From Diadophis punctatus similis (taxonomy: Eukaryota > Chordata > Lepidosauria > Squamata > Dipsadidae): a stretch of 64,000 nucleotides of DNA. The stretch spans positions 138,071,126 through 138,135,125 of the forward strand of contig JALIGW010000003.1 in NCBI GenBank assembly GCA_023053685.1, read 5' to 3'. A program made the position numbers and the translations under genes. The notes beneath the pieces are model-generated. The model did no database searches. It was not told the DNA's origin and saw only the letters and a list, made by a program, of their open reading frames with translations. Below are positions 36,417-49,598 of the stretch, one piece after another. Positions within the stretch are counted from its first letter, which is position 1; every line of letters begins with the position of its first letter.

Positions 36417-36808
36417 CAGGTACTCCTCGACTTATGACCACACTTGAGCCCAATACTTCTGTTGTTAAGTGAGATAGTTGATAAGTGAGTTTTGTCCAAT
36501 TTTACGGCCTTTCTTGCCACAGTTGTTAAATGAATTACTGCAGTTGTTAGTAACACATTTGCCAACGAATCTGGCTTCCCCATTGACTTTGCTTGTCAGA
36601 AGGTTGCAAAGTGTGATCACATGACCTGGGACATTGCAACCATCATAAATATCCATCAGTGGCCAAGTTTCTGAATTTTAATCACATGACCCTAGGGATG
36701 CTGCAACAGTCGTAAGTGTGGAAAACAATTTTAAGTCACTTTTTTCAGTGCCATTGTAACTTCGACCGGTCACTAAACAAACTGTTGTATTAAGTCAAGG
36801 ACTACCTG
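36417..36808. mobile_element. TA-flanked MITE (CAGGTAGTCC family)
   Basis: A 392-bp copy with ends CAGGTACTCCTCGACTTATG and AAGGACTACCTG. TA lies on the left and CA, probably a mutated TA, on the right. Confidence 0.8.
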
Positions 36809-37049
36809 CATTTGAAAACTGAATTTTAAATTGTATTTTAGCATAGTGAATGAAGACTTCAGCTCCCTTATTATAAATAATCAGCAATAAACCATATCTA
36901 TCAGCAACTACTTACATTATTGCAGAGAGTGCAATCTAAGATCAGATCATGATTGAAATAAATTAGCTATTTGTTTTTCTTTAGAGAAACAGATTAAGCT
37001 TCCTCATTCTGCTGACCCCCCCGCCCCCACCAAATGCTTGGGAACTACT

Positions 37050-37462
37050 CAGTTGTGGGTTGTTCCCGGTTTGGCCCGGTTCTGTGAACCGTTAGCAGCG
37101 GTGGTGGCGGGACGCTCCGCCCACCCACCCAGATACTCCGCCCACCCGCCGAGGACGCTTCTGCGCATGCGCAGAAGTGTCGCACATGCAAATGGATAGG
37201 AAGGTAATAAATAATAGAGAAGTACAAATGCAAATTATGTATGTATGTCGATACGGAAAGCTGTAAAATGATCCTAAATGGTATGTATTGTTTTGTTTTG
37301 TTTTGTTTTGTTATGTTTTGTTTTCTTTTTCTGTATTTGTGGTTGTTTTTTATGTTTTTTTAAAGAGAAAACTGTTTAATAAAAACTATTTTTTTTAAAA
37401 AAAAAGAAGTGTCGCGTGCATGTGCGCGAACCGGTAGCAACAGGTTTTAGAACCCACTACTG
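37050..37462. mobile_element. hAT MITE, GGTTGCTCC subfamily, interrupted by a retroposed tail
   Basis: Ends CAGTTGTGGGTTG and AACCCACTACTG have an exact 8-bp duplication GAACTACT (37042-37049 and 37463-37470). It carries TGCGCATGCGCA at 37162-37173 and a later insertion at 37184-37404. Confidence 0.85.
37184..37404 (+). mobile_element. LINE 3' end retroposed into the hAT MITE
   Basis: About 221 bp containing TTTTG repeats, then TAATAAAAACTATTTT and an A run, is bracketed by AGAAGTGTCGC (37173-37183 and about 37405-37415). An A tail plus a target duplication of about 11 bp is the hallmark of target-primed reverse transcription. The source is probably an L1-type LINE. Confidence 0.65.
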
Positions 37463-39149
37463 GAACTACTAGAGTTAAAATTCCCAGTAAATTGAGCAGA
37501 GACATACACAAAATCCAACCATTTCACCAAAATGATGAAACATGTTGCATTCTCGTGATATAAGATTTGTCCCTTTTGTATCAGAGTATGGTGCCATGGA
37601 ATATTTATAAAGGGGTAAAGCTGCTGTCTTTGCAGCATATACTTGTTTTTGTCATTTGACTCTTGCCCTTCCCCTGCAGACACCTAAGCAGAGGGTCATC
37701 TGTGGGGGAGAAAAAAAAGATGGTGGCCATGCCTATGACATCAAAGCCACAATGCATGTAAAAATAATTGGGGCTTTGATCCCATGATGACAGTTGGCAT
37801 CTTGATTTTTTTGACCCTTCCACCCTTAATAAATATTCCTGGGAAGCACATCTGCTGGTTGCTAAGGCTGAAACTAACTCATATCCTTGAACCCTCTGGA
37901 ACCCACCAGACTTTACAACACTAAAGCAAAGCAAAAAAAGAGGCAGACTAAACAAAACCTAGTATCATCCTTTTCACCACCCATTGTTTTCCCACAAAGC
38001 ATTCTAAACATATGATTACCTTAAACACATGCATTTGGAATACAATAGGGAAAAAAATGCCAGGGAGGAGAGGAAGGATTTAAAATGGGCAAACTAACAG
38101 AGAACTGCATGCCTATACTCTAAATCTCTCACAACCAGTTTTTTCCCCTCTAAGAAAAATAGCTGTATGTGTGACATATACCACAGTAATTGTACTATAA
38201 GCGAAAGAAATTGAAAAGGTTGGACGGAAGTTTGGGGGAGTTTCCTACAGTTATTTCCAGAAAACTCATTATGTGGAAGCATGATGTTACAATCCAAGAT
38301 GTGGGTGGAGGTGGAAGGATGAGATTTTCTTGCAGTTCTCTATGTCCTGCAAATACCTTTCTTCCTATTTCCTTCTATGGAATATTTCCTCTCCCCATCT
38401 GTTCTTTTCTAAATCAATTTGTTTGTGACAAAAAGAGATGATGTTCTGAAAAAACTGCAAATGTCAAAACTTCTTGAATTCAATGTAATGTAGGGCAAAG
38501 GTTTTGTTCCCCAAATAAAACTTGTTTTCTACATTATACTGAAATAAATAATAATCAAAAATACACAGTCCATATAAAGATAAATTAAAGAACAACTAAC
38601 AAACCAAAGTTAGAACATGTGTTCAAAGTACATATATGATTGCACCATTTTTTTTAAATCCATAAAGCACTTCTTGTTTCAGTAGAGAGAATATTTCCAG
38701 TTAATATAAAGTGACAGTGGGCATGTTTGTACTTGTACTTAAATAATGATAGCTATAACTATTTGGGAAGAAGGATCTGGATGTTTAATAGCTATGTCTT
38801 CTTTACAGAACAAATCCTGGCCTAATGCTTAGATAGTGAGAATTCGGAATAATATTCTATTTGAAGCTTACAAGCCATTTATAGAACTGTCAGCAGAAAT
38901 AAACTAACACAGAAACATGCATAAGAGATTTATTGATGAATGAGAGAGTTGCTGCTGGTACGACAGGTTTCAAATTAACTGTGTCCAAGAGCCTCAATTC
39001 AGACATTTGCCTGAACATAGGGGAAAAAATGAGCATGTAGAAAGATGCAGCCTCTATGGGATCAGGCAAGAAGTCTGAAAGGTGCATTTGTTTCAATCTA
39101 ATAATCTGGGACTCTGCTTTATTTCAGTCCTGTCTTGTATAGAGCTCTA

Positions 39150-39699
<550 letters not shown>

Positions 39700-40308
39700 T
39701 TAAATGTACTGAGGATGTTTGAGTTGTTGTAATGTATAATGTAAACCACTGAGAGTCACTGAGAGTATGGTGGAATGTACATTTAATCAATAAACAAAAA
39801 AAACCCCTACTGTAACTAAAAAAAATAATCCAGAAACCTGCTTTAAAAAGCAAACATCCAATAAAGAGCTTCAAGAAAACAAATAGGTACAATAAATATG
39901 TTTTTGGGAAGATCTGGAAATCAATGAGAAGAATGACAGCCATGAAGCAGAAGGACGGAGTATTTTTATTAGTCAACAACATTGAAATGTAAATTTTAAA
40001 TTATGGTGATACTAATATGTCAGGGAATTGCGCAGCAGGTGTCCAAATGAAGTCAGAGACACTGACACGAACTTGTAGTTTTATATAAAGAAATATATTT
40101 TACATCTATATATTCAGCAAACAAGATAGTCAGGCAAACAGGAGCATTATGAGGTAAATTATCAAGCATACAGGGCACACAGAAGAAAAAGGCGGGGGAA
40201 AAGGGAAACTCCCCTTCCACACTCACAGCAACCAATCACAGCACAGTTTACCTCACGCGGAGCTAGCATTCTCCAACCAATCAACTGAATTCTGCCTCAC
40301 TGTACAAC

Positions 40309-40442
40309 CAGCGGTGGGTTGCTCCTGGTTCGGCCCAGTTCTAAGAACCAGTAGCGCTGGTGGTGGGAGGCTCTGCCTACCTGCCTGGGACACTTCTGCG
40401 CATGCGCGAACCAGTAGCAAAGGGTTTTAGAACCCACTACTG
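40309..40442. mobile_element. hAT MITE, GGTTGCTCC subfamily, short copy
   Basis: A 134-bp copy with CAGCGGTGGGTTGCTCC and AACCCACTACTG ends, flanked by TGTACAAC and TGTACAAT (7 of 8). It carries TGCGCATGCGCG at 40397-40408. Confidence 0.8.
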
Positions 40443-40797
40443 TGTACAATCCCATTGTTCCAGCCACTAAATTTAAATAACTTAACATAATAGGTGATAA
40501 TATATAGATTTTTTTATTTTGCCACAGCATAATGCTAGCATTTTGAATTTATATGATTTTGCTAGCAAATTGTATTTCAAACACCTTCTAGAGTTCATAT
40601 TTCTTTCTTGCAATTTTTTTATCATAGCCAAATACAAAATTAATGTGTCCCATATCATTTTTCAAAAAGTGCACCTCTAAGTTCTTGTCCCTTTCAAATA
40701 TACATAATTGTTAGTGGGGGTGGGAAATCTCACTCTATTAATTAGGAACTGTAAGCAAAGCTGAGCTGGCTGAGGAAAAGCAAAGCAAAGCTGGCTG

Positions 40798-40853
40798 AGG
40801 AACTCTGGGAGTTGAAGTCCAAAAGTCTTAAAGTTGCCAAGGTTGGAGACCCT
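40798..40853 (-). repeat. Dispersed repeat fragment, inverted copy of 29126-29195
   Basis: AACTCTGGGAGTTGAAGTCC and CTTAAAGTTGCCAAGG are the reverse complement of the block at 29126. Confidence 0.5.
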
Positions 40854-41962
40854 TCTATATGACCATATTCCAGCATTTTCATTTGAAACCCTAAAAGTAC
40901 ATACTTTGATTTCTTGGAACTATAGTATTAGATTCCATCTACTGCTATCAAAAGGCCTCATTCTTTAAACATTTTCAAAGTAGTAGTATCAATTATATCA
41001 CACAAGCAACAGAACAACTTTTTTTTAAAGACCAGTTGTGATTTTTTAAAATCATAAACACAGAACTCCTTCAATGATATGAATCTATACAGTTCTCAGG
41101 AAGAGATATATATCCATCTATTAGATAGATCCTGAATATAAATAAGACCATAGCACAAACTTAAATAACCTGGTGATGTCCTCTGAGCCACCCCTGCCCT
41201 GTAACAGACCTCCCTTCAAATTAGATTTCCCCCCCACAGATTTCCTAACTCAATCCAATTACGTGTCATATACAACAAACTCTATTTGGCTGTCCACTGA
41301 CAGAACACCTTACAATCCCAAAGCAGCTAACGTCGGTGGTTTTGTAAAAGTTGAAACTTGGCTGAAATTGAAGCCAAGTTCCTATCATTTCACCAGCTGA
41401 TAATGAATGCGCTCATGATTTTGCTCCAAGATGTTGTCAGATATATAAAATGCTCCAAGATGATCTCTTAATGAACCGTTAATGAGAATAATCATCTGCT
41501 TATGCATATTTTTTTGCTTTCCCACAACACACAATACAATATTATTAAAAGCATTATCTTTTAATACTTAATATAGTGTGCTTCTTGCAAATGTCCTTAG
41601 GATTCTCATGATGTAGAAGGAGCTATAAAAAACAAAAAAGCCTCCTCACAATTCCTCCAAAAAGACCAGTTCTGTAATTTTGGGGTGTACCAGGCTCAGC
41701 ATTAACAAGGCAAGATGCTGCTGTGGTTAGAAGTGCTTTTTGCAGAACTTTGGCTGATGCTTGTTCGTGAAAAAACATGTCTGGCTGCACAACAATTACA
41801 AACTACATGAACAGAATCAAAACTTCCCTCTTTTTTTGGTACCCTTGAATCTATTTTAACTCCTTTCCTTTTTCTTTTCAGCAGTAATTTTCCCTTGCCT
41901 TTTTTCTATGACTAAGAGAGAGACTGACCCAAAATCACCCAGCTGGCTTCATGTCTATGGCA

Positions 41963-42364
41963 CAGGGGCGGGGTTGCTCACTTACCTCGCTGCCAGAGCC
42001 ATACGCGCGCATCTCCACATTTCGGGGGGGGCGAGCTCACTACGCGCGCATGCCCCCTTGTGCGATTTTGCTTCTGCACATGCGCAGAAGCAAAATTGTG
42101 CCAAAATCTTGCGAGGGAACGGCGTGTGTGAGATTTTGGCACAATTTTGCTTCCGTGCATGCACAGAAGCAAAATCTTGCCAAAATCTCACACGTGCACG
42201 TGTCCCCTCGTGAGATTTTGCTTCTGCACATGCGCAGAAGCAAAATCGCCCGAAAATGGCGATGCGGTGGGTGGACCGGCAGAGAGGGCTCCGGAGCGGT
42301 TGCGAAATCCACCGCTCCCTGCCGGAGCTGTGTACTGGGCAGCTCCGGCAGGAACCCACCTCTG
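41963..42364. mobile_element. hAT MITE, GGTGGGTTCC family
   Basis: A 402-bp copy from CAGGGGCGGGGTTGCTC to GGAACCCACCTCTG, with exact duplication CTATGGCA (41955-41962 and 42365-42372). The interior is four or more tandem, partly inverted units around GCAGAAGCAAAAT and TTTTGCTTCTGC, which can pair. The flanks (GGGTGATTTTGG reversed) suggest it landed in an older SINE. Confidence 0.85.
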
Positions 42365-43206
42365 CTATGGCAGGACTAAAATACTGTACATGAACTGCTG
42401 ATTTCTACCCAAGTGTCTTTACAAATTAGTTCTTAAAATGAACAATATTTTCCCTAATATAACATGTTCATTTGGTTACTTTTCAAGTGTGTCTCTAGCA
42501 ATTTTGCTAGGATTGTCTGTCAGTATCTGTTTCTGTAAGTTCCTATAAACTCTTGCTTATATCATTTATTATTTATTTAACCACTTTGTCATCTGTTTTC
42601 TTGCCTTCCATTATTTTTAAAAATATTCATTTCCCCTCATTGTCTCTTGTCTTCACATCATGTTTCCAAACTACTTAAGCCTTAGCTTCATTATTAGTAT
42701 TTCCAGTGAACAGTTCAGTCTCAAAATTCAAAAAGGAAGTACAATACAATAAATACGCTATCACAAGATTTCAAGCATACTAAACATAAATTAGAGTCTT
42801 AATTAAGGTGATACAAAAAAAATATATCCTTTTTCAGAACCACCTTGTCTTGCGCCAGTAGTTACAAGCATAGGAGGTCAAAGTTAGACCAGACTTCCTT
42901 ATGGCAGTTATAAATCTCACCACAGTGCGGAAATGAGAAAGTTCAGGAAAAGCAAATGAGCTTATTTCAGTTGCTGAGGTTTTGCTTCTGGATGATATTT
43001 TGATTGAGCTGAATGGCTGGGACTGCCAGCAGAGCTGGTGCTGTTTACTGGAAGTGAGAGGAGATTAAAGTGATTGCAGCAATATAAGTAATAGCAATGG
43101 AGTAGTAACATGACTGCCTCTGCCTTTCCTGGTGAAGAAAGGGAGCTAGAGAGTGGCATGGATGAGACTAGGAGAGGGGAGGAGCCAGGTGGTTTTGGGT
43201 ATAGGG

Positions 43207-43443
43207 CAGGGGCGGGTTGCTCTCTTACCTCGCTACCGGAGCCCTGCGCGTGCATCACCACATTTGGTGCGCGTGCACGCTCACTATGCGCGTGCGCCCC
43301 CTCGTGAGATTTTGCTTCTGCACATGCATGGAAGCAAAATCACCCAAAAATACAGCACTGGAGCGAGCGTGTGGCAAACAGCGCCATCTGCTGACCGCTA
43401 CCAGTACTGCAGAGTGGGCCGCACCGGTAGCAGGCCACCTCTG
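43207..43443. mobile_element. hAT MITE, GGTGGGTTCC family, short copy
   Basis: A 237-bp copy beginning CAGGGGCGGGTTGCTC, with flanks GTATAGGG and GTGTAGGG (7 of 8). The interior has one TTTTGCTTCTGCACATGC unit. Confidence 0.75.
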
Positions 43444-43679
43444 GTGTAGGGTACTGGTCAGATTCTGGCACTTAATCAGCCTACTAGAAGAGGGTTGAAT
43501 ATATGGATACTCAACCCTGGGTCCTGGAGAAGAGATGGCAAACGCAGTACTATAGGGAGTAGAGGCAGCCAGGAACATTGCAATAGTGATGGGCTGGGGA
43601 AATATGCTGGGAATCATGGCGTAGCATGCTTATGAGTATATTTATGAATATACTTCTGGTGCACTCATATCATCCCTTT

Positions 43680-44120
43680 TATCTGTCCCGAATAACAAGA
43701 TGTTAAACTAGGAGGCCCAGGGTTTCCAGGTGTTATTACTCAATACCAGATTAGTCTCTAACAAGGTTCACCACAACTGTGATCTAATATTGGATAAGAA
43801 GGCTGACTTGGTATGCATTACTCAGACTTAGCTGGGCACATGTGTGTGTATGTGCCCCACTCCAAAATGTGCCCATCCAGGTCCCAACTGTAGCATTACC
43901 CATACTTCAGCAATGGGATAGGGAAGGGACTATAGTTATTCAGGGGACTCTGGTTGTTAGGGTGCTGCCTTGCAGATAGCTGGGTATTAGACCTTATTTA
44001 GGAGACTGGGCCTTAAGGATCAGTGGGGGCTACTGCTGCCTCCTGTATCCGTCTTCCTGACTTGTAGCAGCTTCCTTGCCCATGTTGCTCGATGTTATAT
44101 TGAGGCTGACAATGGAGCCA
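43680..44120 (+). pseudogene. CR1/L2 LINE endonuclease-domain remnant
   Basis: Across shifting frames the translation gives pieces of the apurinic-endonuclease domain of CR1/L2-type LINEs: KADLVC followed by T-x-T-x-LG, then GLLLPP-like and SSFLAHVARC-like pieces. Stops and frameshifts are frequent. It is the 5' half of the kind of element whose 3' half lies at 30037-31640, but it is a separate fragment. The adjacent 44120-44700 is probably repeat as well, unassigned. Confidence 0.5.
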
Positions 44121-45310
44121 ACTTTTTTTAAAAGCTTATTTTGTGGCAATAAAAGCAGAGAAATGGATCCACGTCCTTCCTGGTTCACCACTCCATTTTG
44201 CTGCCTTAATGCAGCCTGCACAGCACTGTGCAGTCTGTGTTAAGGAATTGTGGGCATGCTGAAAATGAGGCCATGGTGCAGCTCAGGGAAGCATGGCCTG
44301 CCCTCCTTCGCCAACATGAGGTCCAGAGGTTTTCAAAAGGTAAATGTGTGATGGGTGACCTGTGATGGGTGTGAGGGGAGTAGGCCCAAGGCCTGCGGAG
44401 TCTTGGCAAGGTGGGATGTAGGGGAGAGGCTTAAACTGCATGTTAAGTATACAGTAACTAAAACCTTCCAGACTACTACGGGTAACATTAGACCTTATGT
44501 TGTAGGGTCTAATATGTGTAATTGCAAAGGCATTAAAACCCCCAAATTGTTACCAAAAACAACTTAATTGTATTCTGTTTCATTTAATCATATTAGCTGG
44601 GGCCCAGCATCAGTCTTAACTGACCTTTTGTCAGACGTCTGAAGAGCCTGCCCACAACAGTTTCATTTTGACTTGAGGAGCTAATCTGTTTTGAAATCAG
44701 TCAAGATTATTGTAATTTTATTACGTTTGAAGACTCCTCCATGTCCCAATAATTTAGATTAGCATGTAAACATATACTGTGTTCCAGTTTGAGTTTATTC
44801 CCAGGATACCTCACATTAACCTTTGCACAAATGTTTTGTATATCCTGATTCAAAAGAACATTAAGTAATGCAAAATACAGCCTGAAAAGAAAGGATGTAA
44901 AAAAGGTCAGCCTTTTATTAAAGATCAGGCAGCTGTGTCTCTTCTCAATCATTGGTAAAGTCTGGATAGACCAAAAATAAGGGTACTCTCAGCTAATAAA
45001 AGAGAAACTGGTTCAAGACCTAAAATTAACACATACTGCTTGTTATATCTACATAGAAATAAATTCCACTAAGCTCAATGAAGCTGATTATAAAAATGGA
45101 AGGGCATTCTCTCTGCCCATTATTCATAGCTAGATAGAATAACTGGCTATGAATATGAATTACAATTCTGAATTTATCAGTCAGTAAAAAAGCAATCTCA
45201 CTTTACAGTAACATATACAACTGAAAATATACCACATATAACAAAATTAACAAAGATATTTAATGTTTATATTATGTTTTAGAGCGCTCAATGCTTTGCA
45301 CAAAATAGGT

Positions 45311-45528
45311 TGATCTAGTGATAAGATATCAGGCTAGAAATCAGGAAACCATGAGTTCTCGTCCTGCCTTTGGTATGAAAGCCAGCTGGGTGACTTTAAG
45401 CCAATCACTCTCAGCCCAACTCACCTCACAGTTATTTGTGGGGGAAATAGGAGAAAGGAGGAGGTATATTTGCTGCATTCAGTTATTTATGAAAATAATA
45501 AAGGTGGGATATAAATAAATACATAACT
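45311..45528 (+). mobile_element. tRNA-derived SINE (GAAAGCCAGCTGGGTGAC type)
   Basis: The head GATCTAGTGATAAGATATC and GAGTTCTCGTCCTGCC resemble A and B boxes. The body has GAAAGCCAGCTGGGTGAC and CCCAACTCACCTCACAG, and the tail is AAAGGTGGGATATAAATAAA. It is a different SINE family from the one at 12294. Confidence 0.7.
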
Positions 45529-45632
45529 AAATACCGGTTTATGTTTATAACAGTTATCTATTCTTGGTTTGTATTAACTTGATCCTAAAACTATTCCACT
45601 TTGCAACTAAACTGCAAATATCATGTGTACAT

Positions 45633-46061
45633 CAGTAGTGGGTTCCTACCGGTGCGATCCAGTGTGCTGTTCCGGTAGGGACCCGCCGATTGCGCAATTT
45701 GCGCGCGACGGCTCTGGTGCTGTCTTCGCCAGTCCATCATGCGGTGCCATCTTTTCCCTCAAATTTTTGGGCTTTTTTTACTTCCTGCGCATGCACGGAA
45801 GCAAAATCTCACAAGGGGACAGTTGCACATGCACAATTTTGGTGATTTTTTGCTTCCGCGCATGCACAGAAGCAAAAAATTACCGAAATTGCTTGCACAC
45901 GTGCGTCCCCTTGCAAGATTTCGGTGATTTTTTGCTTCCCGTGCATGCGCGGAAGCAAAATCGTGCGAGGAGACACGCGCATGTAGCGAGCATGCACGTG
46001 GGCAAAACATGATGATGCGTGCGCAGCGCACCGGTAGTCAGGTAAGAGGAACCCACCCCTG
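45633..46061. mobile_element. hAT MITE, GGTGGGTTCC family
   Basis: A 429-bp copy with CAGTAGTGGGTTCC and GGAACCCACCCCTG ends and exact duplication GTGTACAT (45625-45632 and 46062-46069). The interior carries inverted AAGCAAAAT/TTTTGCTTCC units like the copy at 41963. Confidence 0.85.
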
Positions 46062-47451
46062 GTGTACATGTATCTTGTTTTGTAGTTCCTACAATGTTCT
46101 CATAGAATATTACACATTCCAACCAATATGCAATAATCCTGAAGTGAGTGGAAGGAAAGAGGGCACCACAGTGTGGTGCTTGGGCTGTACTGAGACTTGT
46201 TTCTGAGATCAAGATTTAGAGGATAATTTAACATTATTCTCTAAGGTAAAAATCCCAGATTATATAAATAAAGTCTTATATGTTTCCCCCATATACTTTT
46301 ATTAACTAGGTACATTGCAAACACTACTTACTATTAGAAACATAAAAATATATTTCTGGAACAGATCATTTAGCTAATTCTTAATACATACTCATGATTA
46401 CAAGTCAAATTATTATTTCATGGGCATTTGTATTAATAAAACCCATTTTATAATCTAATTAAGCACCTGACCCATTCACTCATTTTACCTTGAAACTAAT
46501 GATCTGTAAATAACATAACAAGAAAAATGTGATTATATTTTAATATTATTTTAATTAAAAATTCTGTAAGCGATGTTTGTTCCTCAACATCCAGCTTGGT
46601 TAAAAATGATATAACTGAATAATATGTGAAAAATTGGCATCACTGATTTAGATTGTTCTACAATTCTCTTATTTCAGTAGTGCTGATTAATGCAAACATA
46701 TTAGCTCACTGAATTTACATTTCCTAGTTTATGGGACTAATATAAATAAGATTTGAATCTCATTACGGTATTTCTTTAATAGTCATAAAATGGGGAGAGA
46801 AAGATAGAGAAGGGAGGTGGACTTGCACTTTTAACTCCCCAAACTAACTGACAAAAACAGCAGTTCACTCAGCAGTTTGCAATTGCTTATGTGGATTGTG
46901 AGTCTCTTGCAACGTAACAATAAATATCCCACATGGATGATATAACTATAGAGGGAAGAAAAAACTATCTCTAGTGGCCACATGATACTGTATATTGGAG
47001 GTTTCCTTATATTCCCTGGGCCTTTTTCTCCTAGAGAAAATAGGGTTGTTACTTTTACACTAAATACACACACTCTTCCAGTTACATACATTGACAGACT
47101 GGAGGCCTAGAACAATGGCAGTTTTCCCCACTTTGGTTATCATCTCTACCCGTATCGATTTCAGCTTCCACAATTCTTCAGTCTACATGTTGACAGTTCT
47201 GAAAGAAGTTTGAAAACCTGGACGGTAACCAGGTTTGGAGAACATTGGTCTATGAAATTAAAAAACTTTGGAACCATGCATATCCAGAGAACGCAGAGCT
47301 GTGTATGGAATAAACACAGCCAATAATATATAAGATATATTAAGAGGATATCTGCATAATTAAGCAGAAGAATTGCTCTACATTTGATGAGACAGTGAAT
47401 GATCCAGACCAGAATACATGTTTTCTGCTATAGCCTGTTTAGAGCCTATTG

Positions 47452-47885
47452 CAGTGATGGCGAACCTTTTTTCCCTCGGGTGCCGAAAGCGCGTGCACAC
47501 ATGCTATCACGCACGTGCAAGTGCCCACACCCATAATTCAATGCCTGGGGAGGGCGAAAACAGCCTCCCCCGCCCCTGCAGAGGCCCTCTGGAGGCCAGA
47601 AACGGCCCATTTCCTGACTTCCGGTGGGCCTGGTAGGCCCGTTTTTTGCCCTCCCCAGGCTCCAGAGGCTTCCCTGGAGCCTGGGGAGGGCGAAAATGCC
47701 CCCCTGCTTCTCCAGAGACCCTCCGGAAACCTAAAATGCCCTCCCAGAGCCTCTGCGTGAGCCAAAAATCAGCTGGCTGGCGCGCACATGCGTGCTGGAG
47801 CTAAGCTGGGGCAACGGCTCGCGTGCCGGCAGCTATGGCTCCGCGTGCCACCTGTGGCACGCATGCCATAGGTTCACCATCACTG
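47452..47885. mobile_element. hAT MITE, GTGATGGCGAAC family, copy 2
   Basis: A 434-bp copy with CAGTGATGGCGAACC ends and exact 8-bp duplication GCCTATTG (47444-47451 and 47886-47893). The GC-rich interior has repeated GCCTGGGGAGGGCGAAAA units. Open frames there are compositional. Confidence 0.9.
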
Positions 47886-48764
47886 GCCTATTGTATTTAT
47901 AATCCAAGTGCATAAATTGCAACCTTGCTATGTCACAACTCTGCCATATATAGATTTGGAAGGAATATAGAAGCATTCCTTTTTGCTTTTATGCATTGCA
48001 GCCATTAATTTCAGGAAAGCAATAAAAGAGGAAGCTTGAATTTAAAAAAGTAATGTTTAACCAAAGGTCAAACAAAATGAACCATGTTCAAATATAAATC
48101 AAGTATTCTAGTTTTACAGTTGAGGAACTTGCATAAAATAACCTAGAAACTCAAACACAAGTAAACACCTCAACTACCAATACATAATTATTAAAAAGAT
48201 TTATTCTAAAATAAAATAACACGCCTAACTTCTGAAATCTCATTTTTGAATTTTTCAAGAAAATGCGGAGCAAAAATTATGGCACTTATTTTAGGAAGTA
48301 GTGGAGAGGTAGGTTTGATTCAGAATTTATTTGGTAATCGGGAACTATCTTGCCTGCTTTCCTCATTACATTTACTCCATCCTATAATATTAGTGAATAT
48401 TTTTTAATTGCTCAGTTCTCAGTAGTCTTTCAACATCTCCCAAATCCAAAGATGACAAGAGTTATTGTCTAACAATAGCTCTATCATCAATATTAATTAT
48501 TTCATTAGCGTAGCTTCACAGGGCTCACATTTACATATTGTAATAGTGTACCATACTGTGACACTGTAATTAGTTTTAACCATGATTTGCTAAACAAGAT
48601 ACAAATTTGCTGAACAAGGTTTATCCATGAAACATTGTTTTTTAATAAATCAGAATGGTTACATCCCCCACATCATGTTAAGCCAAAACTGAATAAATCA
48701 CACTATTGTTCAAACTGATATGTGAACCTAGCAGGTATCTTAAACCATACCTAAGAGGAGTCTA

Positions 48765-49026
48765 TGACAACTCGCCACAGCCAACTCGCCATGGCCAACT
48801 CACCACGGGACAATTTGCCACAGGACAAGAGTTACACTAATATCGAAGAAGTAGTGGAATAGAATCATTAAAGAAAGGATGCCAAATTTCTGAATTGTTA
48901 AATTGTCCTGCAGTGAGTTGTCCTGTGAGGGTTGGCCATGTCGAGTTGTCCCGCGATGAGTTGGCCGTGGTGAGTTGGCCATGGCGAATTGGCTGTGGCG
49001 AGTTGGCTGCGGTGAGTTGTCCCATT
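48765..49026. repeat. Inverted minisatellite (CAACTCGCCATGGC units)
   Basis: Units of about 14 bp such as CAACTCGCCATGGC run forward at 48765-48830 and in reverse complement (GAGTTGGCCATGG) at 48897-49026, around about 65 bp of unique sequence. Variants include GGGACAA and GGACAA spacers. Confidence 0.8.
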
Positions 49027-49139
49027 CCGCCTTAGAGTCATAGAATTGCAGAATTTCATGTTACAAGGTGGCAACAGATGCATAAATCTCTTGTTCTTCA
49101 CTGATATCTACAGACCACCAGATCTTTCCAGCCCAGATA

Positions 49140-49598
49140 TGGCAACTCCGCCTTCTCCAACATACCTCCATAAGACCGATTAGAGCCCACAGAGTTGGTC
49201 TGCTGGTGGTCCTGTCAGCCAAACAATGTCGGCTGGCGGGCCCACGAACAAGGGCCTTCTATGTGGCAGCACCGGCTCTCTGGAATACACTACCCCCCAA
49301 AATCCGCATTATTCCCACCCTGCCAGCCTTCAGAAAAGCACTAAAAACCTGGCTTTGTCGACTGGCCTGGGGCCAATGATTTTAATATAACATCGAGCAC
49401 TCTTGGCCCCATGAATGAATTATTGTATGGGTTTTTAAATTGTTGCTTTTAATGTTTTTTAAAAGTTTTAATAATCATAGTTTTTAATGCTTTTTTATAT
49501 TTATTGTTGCATGTAAATTTTTATTGTTGTGAGCCGCCCAGAGTCTCTGTGGAGTGGGCGGCATACAAATGCGACCAATAAATAAATAAATAAACAAA
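49140..49598 (+). mobile_element. CR1/L2-type LINE 3' end, copy 1
   Basis: The fragment encodes pieces of the C-terminal block (GTTGGTCTGCTGGTGG, then CGGGCCCACGAACAAGGG, CCCTGCCAGCCTTCAG), followed by AT-rich 3' UTR, GTGAGCCGCCCAGAGTCTC, GGGCGGCATACAAATGCG and an AATA tail. Confidence 0.8.

Noticed and set aside
41908..42401. Cysteine- and histidine-rich frames resembling zinc fingers
   Set aside because: The CACA/HAQK-like motifs come from tandem GCATGCGCAGAAGC units in the MITE and do not keep finger spacing.
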